64,000 nucleotides of DNA from Ambrosia x helenae (GCA_030844895.1 CM061231.1:83424706-83488705); one strand, 5' to 3'. Shown: positions 1 to 12,754, counted from the stretch's first letter. Translations and numbers: made by a program. The notes: generated by a model from the sequence alone, not told the origin.

Positions 1-1112
1 TTTGTTGGTATCTCTCCTTTTTCAAACTTTGTTTCCCTCGCATGTCTTTTGGCAGCTGAGTATGAGGTTCCACAAATGTCTGACCCTCCTGAAATGAAGT
101 TAATAATACCAGCATCCTTAGGTGGGGATGCTGCTCTTTCTGGGACGTTGCTGCCATCCCGAGCTCTTGATTTCTTTTTCCCCAGGAGTTCTTTAAGGTG
201 ACCTTTGCTCAAGAGATAGGCTATCTCCTTTCTAAAGGCAATACAGTCTTCAGTAATATGGCCGAAATCTTCGTGATAGGCACACCATTTGGATTTATCC
301 TTCCATCCTACCTTATTCTCTCTCCTTGGCCATCTTGCTTTGTCCCCTAGATCTTTCATGGCATACATCAATCCTGTTACATCCACAGAAAAACAATAAT
401 CTGATAATTTAGGGCAGTCATCCTCATCGTCGTCCTCTACCACATTGACCTTCTTATTATCAAGCCTAGCATATGGTTTATGCTTATATGGTTCATATGT
501 GGGAGTGGACTTTCAATTGGGATGGTTATATTTTGAGGATGATTCTATCCTCTCTCGAATTTCTTATCATCCTCAAGTCGGATGAATCTTAGAGCTCTGT
601 TCCTGACTTCATCCAAGTTCCTGCATGGATTCATCACCAATTCTTGATAGAATGGTGAATCTCTTTGCAGCCCCATCTTGATTGCTTGTACTGCCGTTAT
701 GACATCCAGGTTCGAGATGTTAAGTGCTTCCTTTCCAAACCTAGTAATGTATTCCCTTAGTAATTCTCCCTGTGGTTGAGTCACCCTGTATAGATCACTT
801 TTCAAACGTTCGAACGTTCGACTACAAGAAAAATGATTATTGAACATGTTAATTAAATGTGCAAAAGAAGTAATAGAATAGGGTGGAACACTTAGGAGCC
901 ATTTCAGGGCTGGACCGGTGAGAGTTGAGCCAAATCCCTTGCATAAACATGCTTCTTTCAGATTGGCAGGGATTGGATTTATTTCCATCCTTTCCCTATA
1001 TTGAGCCACATGCTCTTCAGGATCTGTAGATCCATCATAGAGCTTCATGCTTGGAGTTTGAAACCGTTTTGGAATCTCTGCATCACATATGGGAGATGCA
1101 AATCTTGACACT
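1..1112 (-). pseudogene. Ty3/gypsy gag, C-terminal part, running off the left edge
   Basis: This is the second half of a gypsy gag gene. Reading from 1112 downward it gives a typical retrotransposon gag domain (the DGSTDPEEHV start and an aromatic-rich core) to about 545. A frameshift follows there. Below it, another frame continues with a gag C-terminal region containing WCAYHEDFGHITEDC and, near the left edge, YSAAKRHAR, which in this family precedes the protease. Gag packages element RNA into cytoplasmic particles. The 5' half lies at 8213-8844 on the same strand, because a later retrotransposon (1118-8212) landed in the gene. The rest of the element is outside the window. Family recognition is by motif only; the Tat-type lineage is a guess. 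Confidence 0.85.
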
Positions 1113-1117
1113 CTATG

Positions 1118-3410
1118 TGTAACACCCCAACCGATGGCGGAAACATCGAGGTGTCACGTAGTGACGATTGTTCAATAGCTCATGGACTAGAAATGTAAAT
1201 TTGGATACATTGAATTTAATAATTTATTACATTGAAAGAAGTACAACAATTACGATTATCAATCTAAATTAAGATACAGTAATCTCAATCTAAGTCTACA
1301 TTCCAAACGCTTGGAAGTAATCTCATAAGAACCTGAAACACGTACGAAAATGATTTGGTCAATACAAAATGTATTGGTGAGCATACCCTGTTTGAATATA
1401 GTAGAAAAATGTTTAGCAATTCATGTGCGGTACCATTTGCAATTATGTAATAAGTAATATCCGTTCAAAATCAACCCTGTGTAAAGAAAAGCAGATATAT
1501 ATAGTATGCGCTAGTAGTAATGTAATACATAGCAATGACAAGGACTCTCAACAGAGTCACAAGGGTATATACCATAGTACTATTCATTGAAATGTCAGGC
1601 CCTCAAAGGTTAATGATTTTGATAAGTCATAGACACACAAATTAACATAAAGCAAACACACATGAGAATTGCATTTAGTAAAAGAATAACATTTAGTAAA
1701 AGAAATAGAAACTTGATAGTAAGTACATGAGTCACCCCAAAATAATAAAACGGTAAAAAGGGGGAAAAATATACTCACAGTTTGCGAGGTAAGGTAATTC
1801 TACTAAAGCGGTGAGAGTGGGCAAGGAGGATCCCGAGGAATTTACCCTAAATTGTTTGAGTAAATTCGTGAGTCAATGATCTTAAATTAAAGCCTAGGGT
1901 TCTAGGACTATAGACGATTAGGGATTTTAGACCTTAATTTGGGAATTTAGAGCACTAGAGACTTTTATTTATTTTTTTGATATTGAAAAGAAAATAATGG
2001 AAAATAAACTACTAATGTACGACGCGCCATGATAAAATATGTATATATACAACAATCTAAACGATACGCTTTAAATGTATTACGAATAACTGTTAATGCA
2101 AATATTTAAATAGATAATTAGCAAACTTTGATTAAATTGAAAGTACCAAATTAATAATTTAGTTTGTAAAGGTATTCATCTACGAAAGAATTTTGCCTTA
2201 AAATAGTCTACTTGGTATATATGTATATAAACGTACTTTATATAAAGAAAATTATCTAATGAAAGCTATTAGATAAGTTTAATAATTTCAAATGAGACAA
2301 CTCCAATAAAGTTTTAAATATATGGATCGATTTATAATAGAGTTGTAAAATAATAATTGTACCATTTGCTGATCTTAAATAGCTAGAAACGAGTTTGTCT
2401 AAACCATGAAACAAGTCTTTTTTTTATATATATATATATATATATAAAATTTTAACCCAATAAGAAATAATTAGATAAGAGAATTAAGGAAAAAGAAAAG
2501 AAAAAAAATAAATAAACAAATAAACAAAAAAAAAGTTTCATAAGGGTCATTACCCTTGCACACGTAAGGCAACCCAACTGAGCTACTCTTATTAGAAGAT
2601 AAAAAAAAGTTAATAAAACTTGTTTCTGATCGTATCCCTAATCCCAAATCAATATCTAAAACCCTGGTTTCCCCGAATCCAAAATCGAACCCAACTACTG
2701 AAGTGAAATAGGAAATTAACAGAGGGCTATCAGCCTATACCTCAAATTGAGCAGGATGATTGGTCAGATTGCATTACAGATCTTGAGAGCTAAAGCGCTA
2801 GGAAACATATGAATGTATAATGATAAAAATTTATCATGGGAAAGGGTTATAAATTTGTATGTTTCGTAATTCCCACAAGCTTCATATGATCAAGGCTTAA
2901 GCTAGTATTTATGTTTGTCTACTAGGGGTTTCATGTATGTCACATTAATGTGACTTGATAATTGTGGGTTATTGCTCATAAAAGTCAATAAGTTACTAAA
3001 CAAATTCTATTGATTCATTCCATCAATTTTTAATTATGGTCACATGAAGTTTCATTTGGAGGGTTAGGAAATGTTATGTAGTAGAAAACTATTTAAACTC
3101 CACTCACAATTACTACACTTCAATATTGTATGTTATAACTAAATGTTAAGTTCTAGTAAAAAAATAATTTGTTAATTAACACTATAATAAACACTTAAAC
3201 TTTTATATCTTGCAAACTTTAAATATTTAATGTGTCCAAATCTTAACTCTTCTTTGAAGAGAGTTGTTTAGAATTACTAAAAAAATCCATTAATTCTAGG
3301 TAAACAACAATTTATAAATGCTCAAATACGAGGGTTAAAAATGAAGATCTTGAAATAGTTGAGGGACCGGTTGATTCATTTATGAAAAGCGGAAGGTGTA
3401 GGTTGTCACA
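1118..3410 (-). repeat. 3' LTR of the non-autonomous retrotransposon
   Basis: This is the downstream LTR in sense (minus) orientation, nearly identical to 5920-8212. It includes a CCCC...GGGG motif shared with the other chromovirus-like LTRs in the window (about 1733-1770), a short (TA)n near 2425 and a tRNA-like box A near 2570-2600 on the minus strand. Small indels in (TA)n and A-runs are the main length differences from its partner. Confidence 0.93.
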
Positions 3411-3422
3411 GTCTCCCCTACT
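3411..3422 (-). other. Polypurine tract
   Basis: Read on minus, this is AGTAGGGGAGAC directly before the 3' LTR. Such tracts prime plus-strand DNA synthesis. Its position fixes the element's orientation together with the primer site at the other end. Confidence 0.8.
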
Positions 3423-5903
3423 TTAGAAAATTTCATCCCGAAATTCCTTTCAAGTGGGGTTTTTTTATCAAACAAAAGATGTTGTAAAAAATACTAATAA
3501 TAATAATTATAATTGCATTCGTCATGTTTAAAAAAAATTAAAGTAGTTTTCTAATATTCAACATAAAAATTTCAAAATCTTTGAAAGTTGACCCGAGGTT
3601 AAGAAGTTGAGTATTTAAATGAGAAAGGTTTTGGGGATGTGTAACTGGTGAGGGAAAAGGCACTGATGAAGGTAGTCTCCCCTACTTTAGAAAGGTTTCT
3701 AACTGAACTCTATTAGGATACGTAACAAGTATCCAAACAACCGAGGATGTACGAGTAGACAAGGTTTTAGTTTTCTATGTGGGTGGTCAAGAGAAAGACT
3801 CTAGCTAGGAAGACGAATTGAAACTCGTGTAAGGATTTTCTTATCGAAAATGCTAACTATTAGTCAACTATCTAATGAAGAGGTAATTATGGGTAGGTTC
3901 TTGGTTAGACTCCTAGTCCGCTCCCGCAGTATCATTTATGCTTATATATAGGGTGTACCGCAGCTGACCCACCACACTCCCGATACTTTGGACTCGTATT
4001 GATTGTCTACCAACAGCCTAAATAGAATTACACACCACCCTCGTGTACCTGTAAACCCATGATTGCGTTCCAGACCGTAATCATCGATTTACCTTACACT
4101 AGGGTGTTATGCTTTTCCATAACCCTATCCTAAATAATACCATAAATAAATGCGTGAAATCGGGATATGCTAAGTAATTGATACTGCAATGAAACAATGA
4201 CATGGTTAGAGGTCCTTCCCTTTCGGGTTTACCCTTTAACCGTAATGAGAGTGACATGTAAGTAATAGACATGGTTAGAGGTTCTTCCCTTTCGGGTTCA
4301 ACCTTAACCGGTAACTTCTGTTCACATCGTTGGCTCTAAACACTCATATTGATAGACTCTGAGGTTTACACTGTTCCCCTCGGATTGAAGAAATGCTATA
4401 ATCCGAGTCGTACGTGGGCACTGGCTTAGATCTCATACGAGTTATCAACTAGTATGTTCGTTGGCCATGATGATGAACAAAATAATGTAAAGTATAACAG
4501 GGTTTTGCTCAAAACAGGAAAGAAAATATGCATACCAAATATGCGTTCAAGTAAGTATATAAGTATAGCATAAAATTTCGATTGAAAGAATAGTATAATA
4601 TAAATCAAGTAAATCGCACAATTGCGCAAAGTGAAAGTAAACGAGTTAAATTAATGCTCAAAACCAGTGTTGTAAGAGTAACTACTAATAACTAGTGCGA
4701 GTGAAATAAGATAAATTTTCGTAGTTAGCTCAATCTTTGTGATATAGTTGAAAGAATACTAGTAATGCATGAGAATAACTCTTTAGTAACCGAAGTGTGT
4801 TTTAGATTCAAAACAGATTTATTTGAAAAATCTTCGTAAATACACATTTTCATGTGTTTTCGAGAAGTCGAGTTTGAAAAATGTTATAAGGCTTATTATT
4901 AGTTGCAAGTTTCTTCCGAAAACATATATTGAATACGTCATATGAAAACAAAGGATTTACATTTGACCTTTAAAATATGCAATACAAGTTTGTAAAATGC
5001 AAAATGAAACCATTTCATGAAGTATGTGTAAATCTAATGTGTTTTAAAAGACCAAGATTTAAGATGACGTGAATGATTGGATTAACGTAGGTAATAGATT
5101 ACCAATATTTAAGAAAATTCATAATTTATCATTTGAGTCTTCAAATGATGAGCAAAACATAAATATCGATATTATAAAACATTGAAATTGTTTCTATAGG
5201 AAACTTTGACTAACTAAAGTAATTGAAATGTTATTAGTGACTTGGGGGGCGTACTTTAGCCTATAAGTGAATGCTCATCCCGAGAGTTCCCAGGTCGGCA
5301 TACGGGTCCCTCGTCTGATTGGGATTTATGCGAAATGTCAGGCCTAGACGGAAAAATCTGGATACAGGCGCTCACCCTTCCAGATTGCACGTGCCCCATC
5401 ACTAACGAATTCCAAAACATTAGCGAGATTAAAAACGAGATGTAGAAATAGATCCTTGAGATGTGGATTTCACTCCTAACTCAAAGATGTATTTCAAAAT
5501 TGAAAACGATTGTGGAAAGAAACCAATCACTAAGTTAAGGATATCACTCCCAGCTTAGTGGTTAAGTTCCTTTTTGAAGGTAATACTCTTTGAGGTGTGG
5601 ATGTCACTCCTATCTCAAAGATATATTCCTAAGATAAATAACATATAAAGGAGTGAAACTAACCACCAAGGTATGGATGTCACTCCTAACTTGGTGATAT
5701 CGTTACATTTGTGAAATACGAGTGTGTTAGTGTGTTCTTCTTTAAACAAAACACCGAAAGAATAACGAAAAAGAATCATAGCGAAAATATCATAAAACAA
5801 AATATAAGAATAAAGAGAAATATACACGAGAGGACTCGTGAATGTAAGCTTAGTTATAGACTAGGCTAAAAGGCATTCTAATAACCTAATTCCCTATAAC
5901 CAT

Positions 5904-5916
5904 GGCTCTGATACCA
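5904..5916 (-). other. Primer binding site (initiator Met tRNA type)
   Basis: On minus this reads TGGTATCAGAGCC, the standard plant primer site complementary to the 3' end of initiator methionine tRNA. It is three bases from the end of the 5' LTR at 5920. Confidence 0.92.
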
Positions 5917-5919
5917 ATT

Positions 5920-8212
5920 TGTAACACCCCAACCGATGGCGGAAACATCGAGGTGTCACGTAGTGACGATTGTTCAATAGCTCATGGACTAGAAATGTAA
6001 ATATGGATACATTGAATTTAATAATTTATTACATTGAAAGAAGTACAACAATTACGACTAGCAATCTAAATTAAGATACAGTAATCTCAATCTAAGTCTA
6101 CGTTCCAAACGCTTGGAAGTAATCTCATAAGAACCTGAAACATGTACGAAAATGATTTGGTCAATACAAAATGTATTGGTGAGCATACCCTGTTTGAATA
6201 TAGTAGGAAAAGTGTTTAGCAATTCATGTGCGGTACCATTTGCAATTATGTAATAAGTAATATCCGTTCAAAATCAACCCTGTGTAAAGAAAAGCAGATA
6301 TATATAGTATGCGCTAGTAGTAATGTAATACATAGCAATGACAAGGACTCTCAACAGAGTCACAAGGGTATATACCATAGTACTATTCATTGAAATGCCA
6401 GGCCCTCAAAGGTTAATGATTTTGATAAGTCATAGACACACAAATTAACATAAAGCAAACACACATGAGAATTGCATTTAGTAAAAGAATAACATTTAGT
6501 AAAAGAAATAGAAACTTGATAGTAAGTACATGAGTCACCCCAAAATAATAAAACGGTAAATAGGGGGAAAAATATACTCACAGTTTGCGAGGTAAGGTAA
6601 TTCTACTAAAGCGGTGAGAGTGGGCAAGGAGGATCCCGAGGAATTTACCCTAAATTGTTTGAGTAAATTCGTGAGTCAATGATCTTAAATTAAAGCCTAG
6701 GGTTCTAGGACTATAGACGATTAGGGATTTTAGACCTTAATTTGGGAATTTAGAGTACTAGAGACTTTTATTTATTTTTTTGATATTGAAAAGAAAATAA
6801 TGGAAAATAAACTACTAATGTACGACGCGCCATGATAAATATGTATATATACAACAATCTAAACGATACGCTTTAAATGTATTACGAATAACTGTTAATG
6901 CAAATATTTAAATAGATAATTAGCAAACTTTGATTAAATTGAAAGTACCAAATTAATAATTTAGTTTGTAAAGGTATTCATCTACGAAAGAATTTTGCCT
7001 TAAAATAGTCTACTTGGTATATATGTATATAAACGTACTTTATATAAAGAAAATTATCTAATGAAAGCTATTAGATAAGTTTAATAATTTCAAATGAGAC
7101 AACTCCAATAAAGTTTTAAATATATGGATCGATTTATAATAGAGTTGTAAAATAATAATTGTACCATTTGCTGATCTTAAATAGCTAGAAACGAGTTTGT
7201 CTAAACCATGAAACAAGTCTTTTTTTTATATATATATATATATATAAAATTTTAACCCAATAAGAAATAATTAGATAAGAGAATTAAGGAAAAAGAAAAG
7301 AAAAAAAATAAATAAACAAATAAACAAAAAAAAAGTTTCATAAGGGTCATTACCCTTGCACACGTAAGGCAACCCAACTGAGCTACTCTTATTAGAAGAT
7401 AAAAAAAAAGTTAATAAAACTTGTTTCTGATCGTATCCCTAATCCCAAATCAATATCTAAAACCCTGGTTTCCCCGAATCCAAAATCGAACCCAACTACT
7501 GAAGTGAAATAGGAAATTAACAGAGGGCTATCAGCCTATACCTCAAATTGAGCAGGATGATTGGTCAGATTGCATTACAGATCTTGAGAGCTAAAGCGCT
7601 AGGAAACATATGAATGTATAATGATAAAAATTTATCATGGGAAAGGGTTATAAATTTGTATGTTTCGTAATTCCCACAAGCTTCATATGATCAAGGCTTA
7701 AGCTAGTATTTATGTTTGTCTACTAGGGGTTTCATGTATGTCACATTAATGTGACTTGATAATTGTGGGTTATTGCTCATAAAAGTCAATAAGTTACTAA
7801 ACAAATTCTATTGATTCATTCCATCAATTTTTAATTATGGTCACATGAAGTTTCATTTGGAGGGTTAGGAAATGTTATGTAGTAGAAAACTATTTAAACT
7901 CCACTCACAATTACTACACTTCAATATTGTATGTTATAACTAAATGTTAAGTTCTAGTAAAAAAAATAATTTGTTAATTAACACTATAATAAACACTTAA
8001 ACTTTTATATCTTGCAAACTTTAAATATTTAATGTGTCCAAATCTTAACTCTTCTTTGAAGAGAGTTGTTTAGAATTACTAAAAAAATCCATTAATTCTA
8101 GGTAAACAACAATTTATAAATGCTCAAATACGAGGGTTAAAAATGAAGATCTTGAAATAGTTGAGGGACCGGTTGATTCATTTATGAAAAGCGGAAGGTG
8201 TAGGTTGTCACA
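5920..8212 (-). repeat. 5' LTR of the non-autonomous retrotransposon
   Basis: This is the upstream LTR in sense (minus) orientation, 2,293 bp and nearly identical to 1118-3410. It would carry the promoter. The tRNA-like box A sits at about 7370-7400 on minus. The LTR is bounded by the primer site on one side and the CTATG duplication (8213-8217) on the other. Confidence 0.93.
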
Positions 8213-8844
8213 CTATGGCATGCTGAGGATACTTCAGGGATGGGCTGTACTATCCCTAGAACACTCGATACCATATCCTTGATCTTCTGAAGCTACCTTG
8301 CTAGCTGAGGACTTATTCCAGTATCTTGCAATGAAGCAACATCATTAGCAGTAAAAGTACTAGAACTTAAATTGTTACCGTTGGTGTTATATCCTTGGGA
8401 TGGCACAGGTGTGTATCCTGTATCCCTGTTGGTTGCCATCCTGGGAGCAGTAATCCTTTCTGGAGCAGAGAATCCAGAACTCATGGGGATAAAATCTCCT
8501 TGGTGCACCCCTCCAGAGATGCTAGAATTAAAATCTAACGCCCTGGGCTGCAATGGTGTCCCCATGTCTTCACTTGGCCTTCTTGAGGATGATTTAAGAG
8601 TTTGTATTTCTCTTATCAACATCCGGTTTGTGTCTTGTTGTTGATGTATCGAATCCTTCATTAGTGCAAACATAGAAAGTAATTCATCATTCGATACAAA
8701 AACAGGAGGAGTAGATCTAGATGGTCAAGGTGGGATTTGGGAAGTGGAACTTCTTGGAAGTGCAGGTGGAGGTAGTAATGCAGTATTTCTGGCAGAGGTT
8801 GTAGATGGCATGGATGTTGAAACAGATTTTTGTGAAGAAGCCAT
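8213..8844 (-). pseudogene. Ty3/gypsy gag, N-terminal part
   Basis: An ATG at 8844 (minus) opens a gag N-terminus starting MASSQKS. It continues through a Pro/Ser-rich segment and a short glutamine-rich helix to the LARD insertion point. One in-frame TGA follows a PP dipeptide at about 8725, and a TAG sits at about 8302, so this copy is dead even without the insertion. The frame resumes at 1112 across the inserted element, which shows that the two parts were one gene. The start is about 100 bp downstream of the 5' LTR and primer site, as expected for gypsy elements. Confidence 0.8.
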
Positions 8845-8925
8845 AGTTGTCAAATTTTGTAAAAAAGAATTAAATGAAAGAGAGTTTTAACAAAGTTTTT
8901 TTTTGTTAAAATAGCACCACTTGCT

Positions 8926-8940
8926 CCACGGTGGGCGCCA
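8926..8940 (-). other. Primer binding site of the gypsy element
   Basis: On minus this reads TGGCGCCCACCGTGG, three bases from the LTR end at 8944. TGGCGCC-type sites are common in plant gypsy elements. The matching tRNA cannot be fixed by eye. Confidence 0.7.
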
Positions 8941-8943
8941 AAT

Positions 8944-9650
8944 TGTTATGGTAAAAAATTATCTAGTAAAAATAACTTTGTATTCCGAATTAGTTTATGT
9001 AAGGTAGAGTGCTAAATGTGTAGAAATATGTTTGTAAATCAATAATATTCTCAAGATGGTATATCAAGATGTTAGATAAGCAAAAAAATATAACAACTAT
9101 GATCGAGATGGCTTAGGTTAGTTTCGGGATGGACAGTTATATCCTCAGGATGGACAGTTATATCCTCAGGATGGAACTGCTGGGAATGCACAAATAAAGC
9201 AACAAACAAGAAGAACAACACACGATCTACGAGGAAAGCCCTTGATCAGTTGTAGATCGTCGGCATAAAACCTCGAAAGGAGTCTAGGCCCCTGCCTTGT
9301 TTGTTAATATTAAAACAGTAAAAAGAAAAAACTTTGGATGAGTATGTCGACGAGTGTACTATGATTACAATGATTGTGCAAGTGTTTGTGATCAGCTAAG
9401 TGTATGTGTGTAGCTATAATGTGAGCAATGTGTCCTATACTCGTCCAATACCCCCATTTATATAGTACATGAAATAAACAAAATATCACTTAAGATCCGT
9501 TATGTAGTTAAGTTCCTTCAATGTCGGTTGGAACTGTTTCAAGTGAACGTTGGGTGAGTTTCAACTGAGATAAAGTCGTTATATCAGCTGTTTCATCTCA
9601 AGTAGACGTTATGGTAACGGTTTCCACCTTCTTCGCCTGTTTTTAATGCA
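8944..9650 (-). repeat. 5' LTR of the gypsy element (right boundary approximate)
   Basis: The LTR starts on + with TGTTATGG beside the primer site. Its far end lies shortly before the integrase reading frame that begins about 9671, so this element inserted into another gypsy element. A TATA box (CTATATAAATGGGGG on minus) is at about 9452-9466. A 21-bp tandem pair containing ATCCTCAGGATGG is at about 9130-9175. No target duplication can be checked because the partner LTR is outside the window. Confidence 0.7.
9452..9466 (-). promoter_or_regulatory. Putative TATA box in the gypsy LTR
   Basis: A minus-strand TATATAAAT followed by a G-run, about 500 bp upstream of the LTR end and primer site. 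This is a typical place for the LTR promoter. Confidence 0.55.
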
Positions 9651-9670
9651 TATCGGTTAGAAAATCTCTT

Positions 9671-10777
9671 GCGGGTCCGTATTTGAGGTGTCTCAACAAG
9701 GAAGAAGCAAACGAAGTACTCAAAGATATCCACGAAGGAGACTGTGGAAATCACACAGGAGGAAGATCTCTTTACTCAATGGTCTTAGGAACAGGATACT
9801 ATTGGCTAACTATGAAGAAGGATGCCATGCATTATTCTCAGAAGTGTGATCCATTTCAAAGACATAGCAACATCCTTCATCAACCTGCTGAACCATTACA
9901 TCCTATTATTTCACCTTGGCCCTTCATGAAATGTGGGATGGATATAGTAGGAAAGTTACCCGTAGCTCCTGGTGGAAAGGTGTTTATATTGGTAATGACT
10001 GATTACTTCTCAAAATGGATCGAAGCTGAAGCATTCGTACAAGCCAGGGACAAGGAAGTGGTCTCGTTCATTAAGAGAAACATCCTAATAAAATTTGGAG
10101 TACTAGCTGAGATCATATGTGACAACGGTTCTCAATTCATCAGCAAAAGAACGACTGACTTTTGTGAAAGCTGGGGAATCAAGATGTTAACTTCAACACT
10201 AGTCCATCCTTAGGTTAATGGACAGGCAGAATCCTCAAATAAAATTATTGTCAACAATTTGAAGAAGAAGCTTGGGGAGAAGAAAGGAAAATGGGCAGAA
10301 GAACTTCCATTTGTACTCTGGGCTGATAGAACTACTTCCAAGAATGCAACTGGTCAAACACCTTTCTCAATGGTCTTTGGAACGGAAGCAATGCTACCTA
10401 TAGAGATGGTCATGCCTACAGCCAGGAAGCATCTTCAGGATGCTACTACCAAATCAGAATCATTATTGCAAGATTTGGAAGCAGTGGACGAACTCAGGGA
10501 TGCTGCTAAATTAAGGATGGCAGCTCATCAACAAAGGATTGCTAAAGCCTATAACAAAAATATAAGGATAAGAAGATTTCAAGAAGGAGATTTGGTACTA
10601 AGTAAAGCCTTCCAAAATACAACAAAACCAAGTGATGGCAAACTAGCTCCTAAATGTGAAGGACCATACTTAATAGATTCTGAAGCTGGCAAAGGAGCAT
10701 ATTGGCTATCGACCATGGAAGGAGAAATTCTACCAAGGGCTTGGAATGCTATTCACCTGAAATATTACCATGCCTAG
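9671..10777 (+). pseudogene. Ty3/gypsy integrase region, broken
   Basis: Integrase splices element cDNA into nuclear DNA. The order is an N-terminal HHCC-like zinc region (IHEGDCGNHTGG, then HYSQKCDPFQRH), the catalytic core (GMDIVGKLP, DNGSQF, then NGQAESSNK giving D, D and E) and a C-terminal tail with a chromodomain-free FQEGDLVL motif. The second cysteine of the usual CxxC is replaced by Phe. A TAG at 10211-10213 interrupts the frame between VHP and VNGQAE, just before the catalytic Glu segment. The reading frame is open upstream of 9683 to about 9671, where the gypsy LTR begins. Upstream RT and RNase H are missing, so this is a 3' remnant of a second gypsy copy on the opposite strand. 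Confidence 0.9.
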
Positions 10778-11620
10778 GGATGCATGTGACTGATCTCTCT
10801 GGAAGAGAAACTATAGTTTGAATCACTGATGGGATGAAGGTGAAGGCTGATAGAGATGAATCATCTCCATATGTAAGTATTCTTAACCTATTTCGACCGT
10901 TTATTTTAACTAAAATAGTCCATTCCGAGAACTTTGTAGTACTATCCTGAGGATGGAACATTTTGAAGACTAGAGGTCTGGCCACCCTCTCCTCCGTTAA
11001 GGTGTCTGACACCTTCCTAAGGTTTAAAGGTTTTCACCTTTTTCATTGGGTTAGCAACCCCGCCTCGTGCACACGTTGTTCATGTATATTTTCAGGATGG
11101 TGGGACCAGTCCATGTAGAAGTGGCTGACAATTTCATCATTTTTGAGATATATATTGAACTCTTAAGGTTTAGACATTTTTCAATGTCTCTTACGTATTT
11201 GGCCTAGTCGCTAGGGCCTTGTCGCCATTTATTCCTAAGATATTACAATAGGCCTTGTCGCCCGAAATTCTCAAGATGCTACATGTTGGTTTTTCACAAA
11301 GTCAATCTAAATGGGCTTGACCCCAGTTCACTTAAAGGCCTAGTCGCCAGTATAATAACAATGTTTCCCTTTATACAGGTTATTGTTAAACTTTCCTTGA
11401 AAAAGGAAAAAATCTCAAAGCCTATCTTGAAGATATTATACTTGGGACATCCTCAGAATAATGAAGACCATCCTGAGGATGATAAAGAAAAAACAACTGG
11501 GGACATCCTCAAGATAGTATTATCATGAGGATGATTAAGCAGAATGAAAGACATATTCAAGAGAGAAGATTATTTTCAGCAAAAATAAAGGTATCATTCA
11601 TAGTAGAATACTAACACTCT
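10778..11620 (+). other. Non-coding tail after the gypsy integrase with GGATG-type palindromes
   Basis: I see no convincing gene here. Several copies of a near-palindrome of the type CATCCTGAGGATG or CCTCAGGATGG occur at about 10945, 11092, 11450-11480, 11503 and 11525. The same motif is tandem in the gypsy LTR at 9130-9175, so this is probably the 3' untranslated region and LTR of the same gypsy family. Confidence 0.5.
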
Positions 11621-12709
11621 TTTGCATGTGGCCGGTTAGCGTGACTAACCAAGAGTGGGGGTGTCAACCCAATAGATCTATTAAAGTGTTCCATGGCTAA
11701 ATGTCTAGCTAATGGTTACAGTGAACGATGTACGAGGACTAGTGAGCTCATGAACCAATATGTCTCATGTTCCACATGGTAGTCATGCTAGAATGTACAC
11801 ACACTTGAAATTGACACAAGTATTGATGCATGTATTTCCCCCAAAATGTAAAATAGTAAAATGGGGCCAAAGAAAACTCACCTGTTTGAGTCGTGTGTGG
11901 TCTGGTGAGCTAGTAGATGATCACCGTCCTGACAAATGATACCCTATGATCATTATGGACACGGTAAGTCATCCGAATGTTGTTTATCATACAAATTGTT
12001 CACCTGACACTTGTGGACCATTGTGTTTAGTGTTTTTCATTGTTCATGATGCTTGTTAATGTTTTATCAAACATATAGTTTCCAAAACTTTGTTGTTTTG
12101 GAAATGTAATGTACATGGTGAACTATATTGGGCCTCACATGGGGTATTTGGATCGTATATTAGCACTTATTCATCATGTGTGGTTGGTTTTTGAGAAAAG
12201 GTTTGATTAACACATGTTTATTTCCTTCTTAAAACCATTTGTAAGATAACACATGTTTCCGGCATAACTAAACTTATGTTAAATGATTATGGCCGAACCA
12301 AAAGCACTTAATGGAGCTCGGATTCAATGGTTTTGTGGTTCATTAGTGATTGACACAAGCATTGCTAAGTCTAAGCCGTGATCTTGCATGTGCTCTAGTG
12401 ATTTAGGTCGATTAATTACCATTTAAATGTAACATCATAGTAATGTGATGAGTATGCATTCTCTAGGTGTGTTTTAGGTCGATCTAAGATCAATGATTCC
12501 TTAAGGCCGATAGGTGTGATCAATGTGCTCGGGTATCGAGTTCGCAAAGGGGCTCCCGTATCTAATAGGGTGGTTTAGGACTTACCTTGAGTGTTTGTGA
12601 GTGCTAGTGATCCTTAGACTTGGAGAGCTTCCTATGCCCAGACTTGAGCTGATGGATTGAAGCTTCCAACTTTTGTGTTCTTGATCACTTTGGTCGTGAG
12701 TTTTAGAGT

Positions 12710-12754
<45 letters not shown>

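Larger units (their letters stand above)
3411..5919 (-). other. Internal region of the non-autonomous retrotransposon, no coding capacity
   Basis: About 2.5 kb between the LTRs with only short random ORFs and no gag, protease, integrase or RT motifs. It holds two internal repeat blocks. One is a pair of copies of a roughly 60-bp unit at about 4200-4320, each containing TTCCCTTTCGGGTT. The other is about four degenerate 65-75-bp units at about 5455-5700, each containing a variant of GATNTCACTCC. The second block lies near the primer site, in the leader where packaging signals would be expected; that role is inference. Confidence 0.8.
1118..8212 (-). mobile_element. Complete non-autonomous LTR retrotransposon (LARD-like), inserted in a gypsy gag
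   Basis: Two 2,293-bp LTRs (1118-3410 and 5920-8212) flank a 2,509-bp internal region. On + the LTRs begin TGTAACACCCC and end GGTTGTCACA, so they have TG...CA ends. The 5-bp target duplication CTATG is at 1113-1117 and 8213-8217. The minus strand is sense: the primer binding site lies next to the right LTR and the purine tract next to the left LTR. The LTRs differ at only about a dozen places by eye, so insertion is recent. No gag or pol homology is visible inside. The TGTGACA...GGTGTTACA ends and Met-type primer site resemble Tekay/Del chromoviruses (inference), making this a large retrotransposon derivative moved in trans. Confidence 0.93.

Noticed and set aside
1584..6581. Two identical 64-residue frames (1584-1778 and 6387-6581)
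   Set aside because: They lie at the same place in the two LTRs of the non-coding element; duplicated because the LTRs are duplicated, with no recognised domain.
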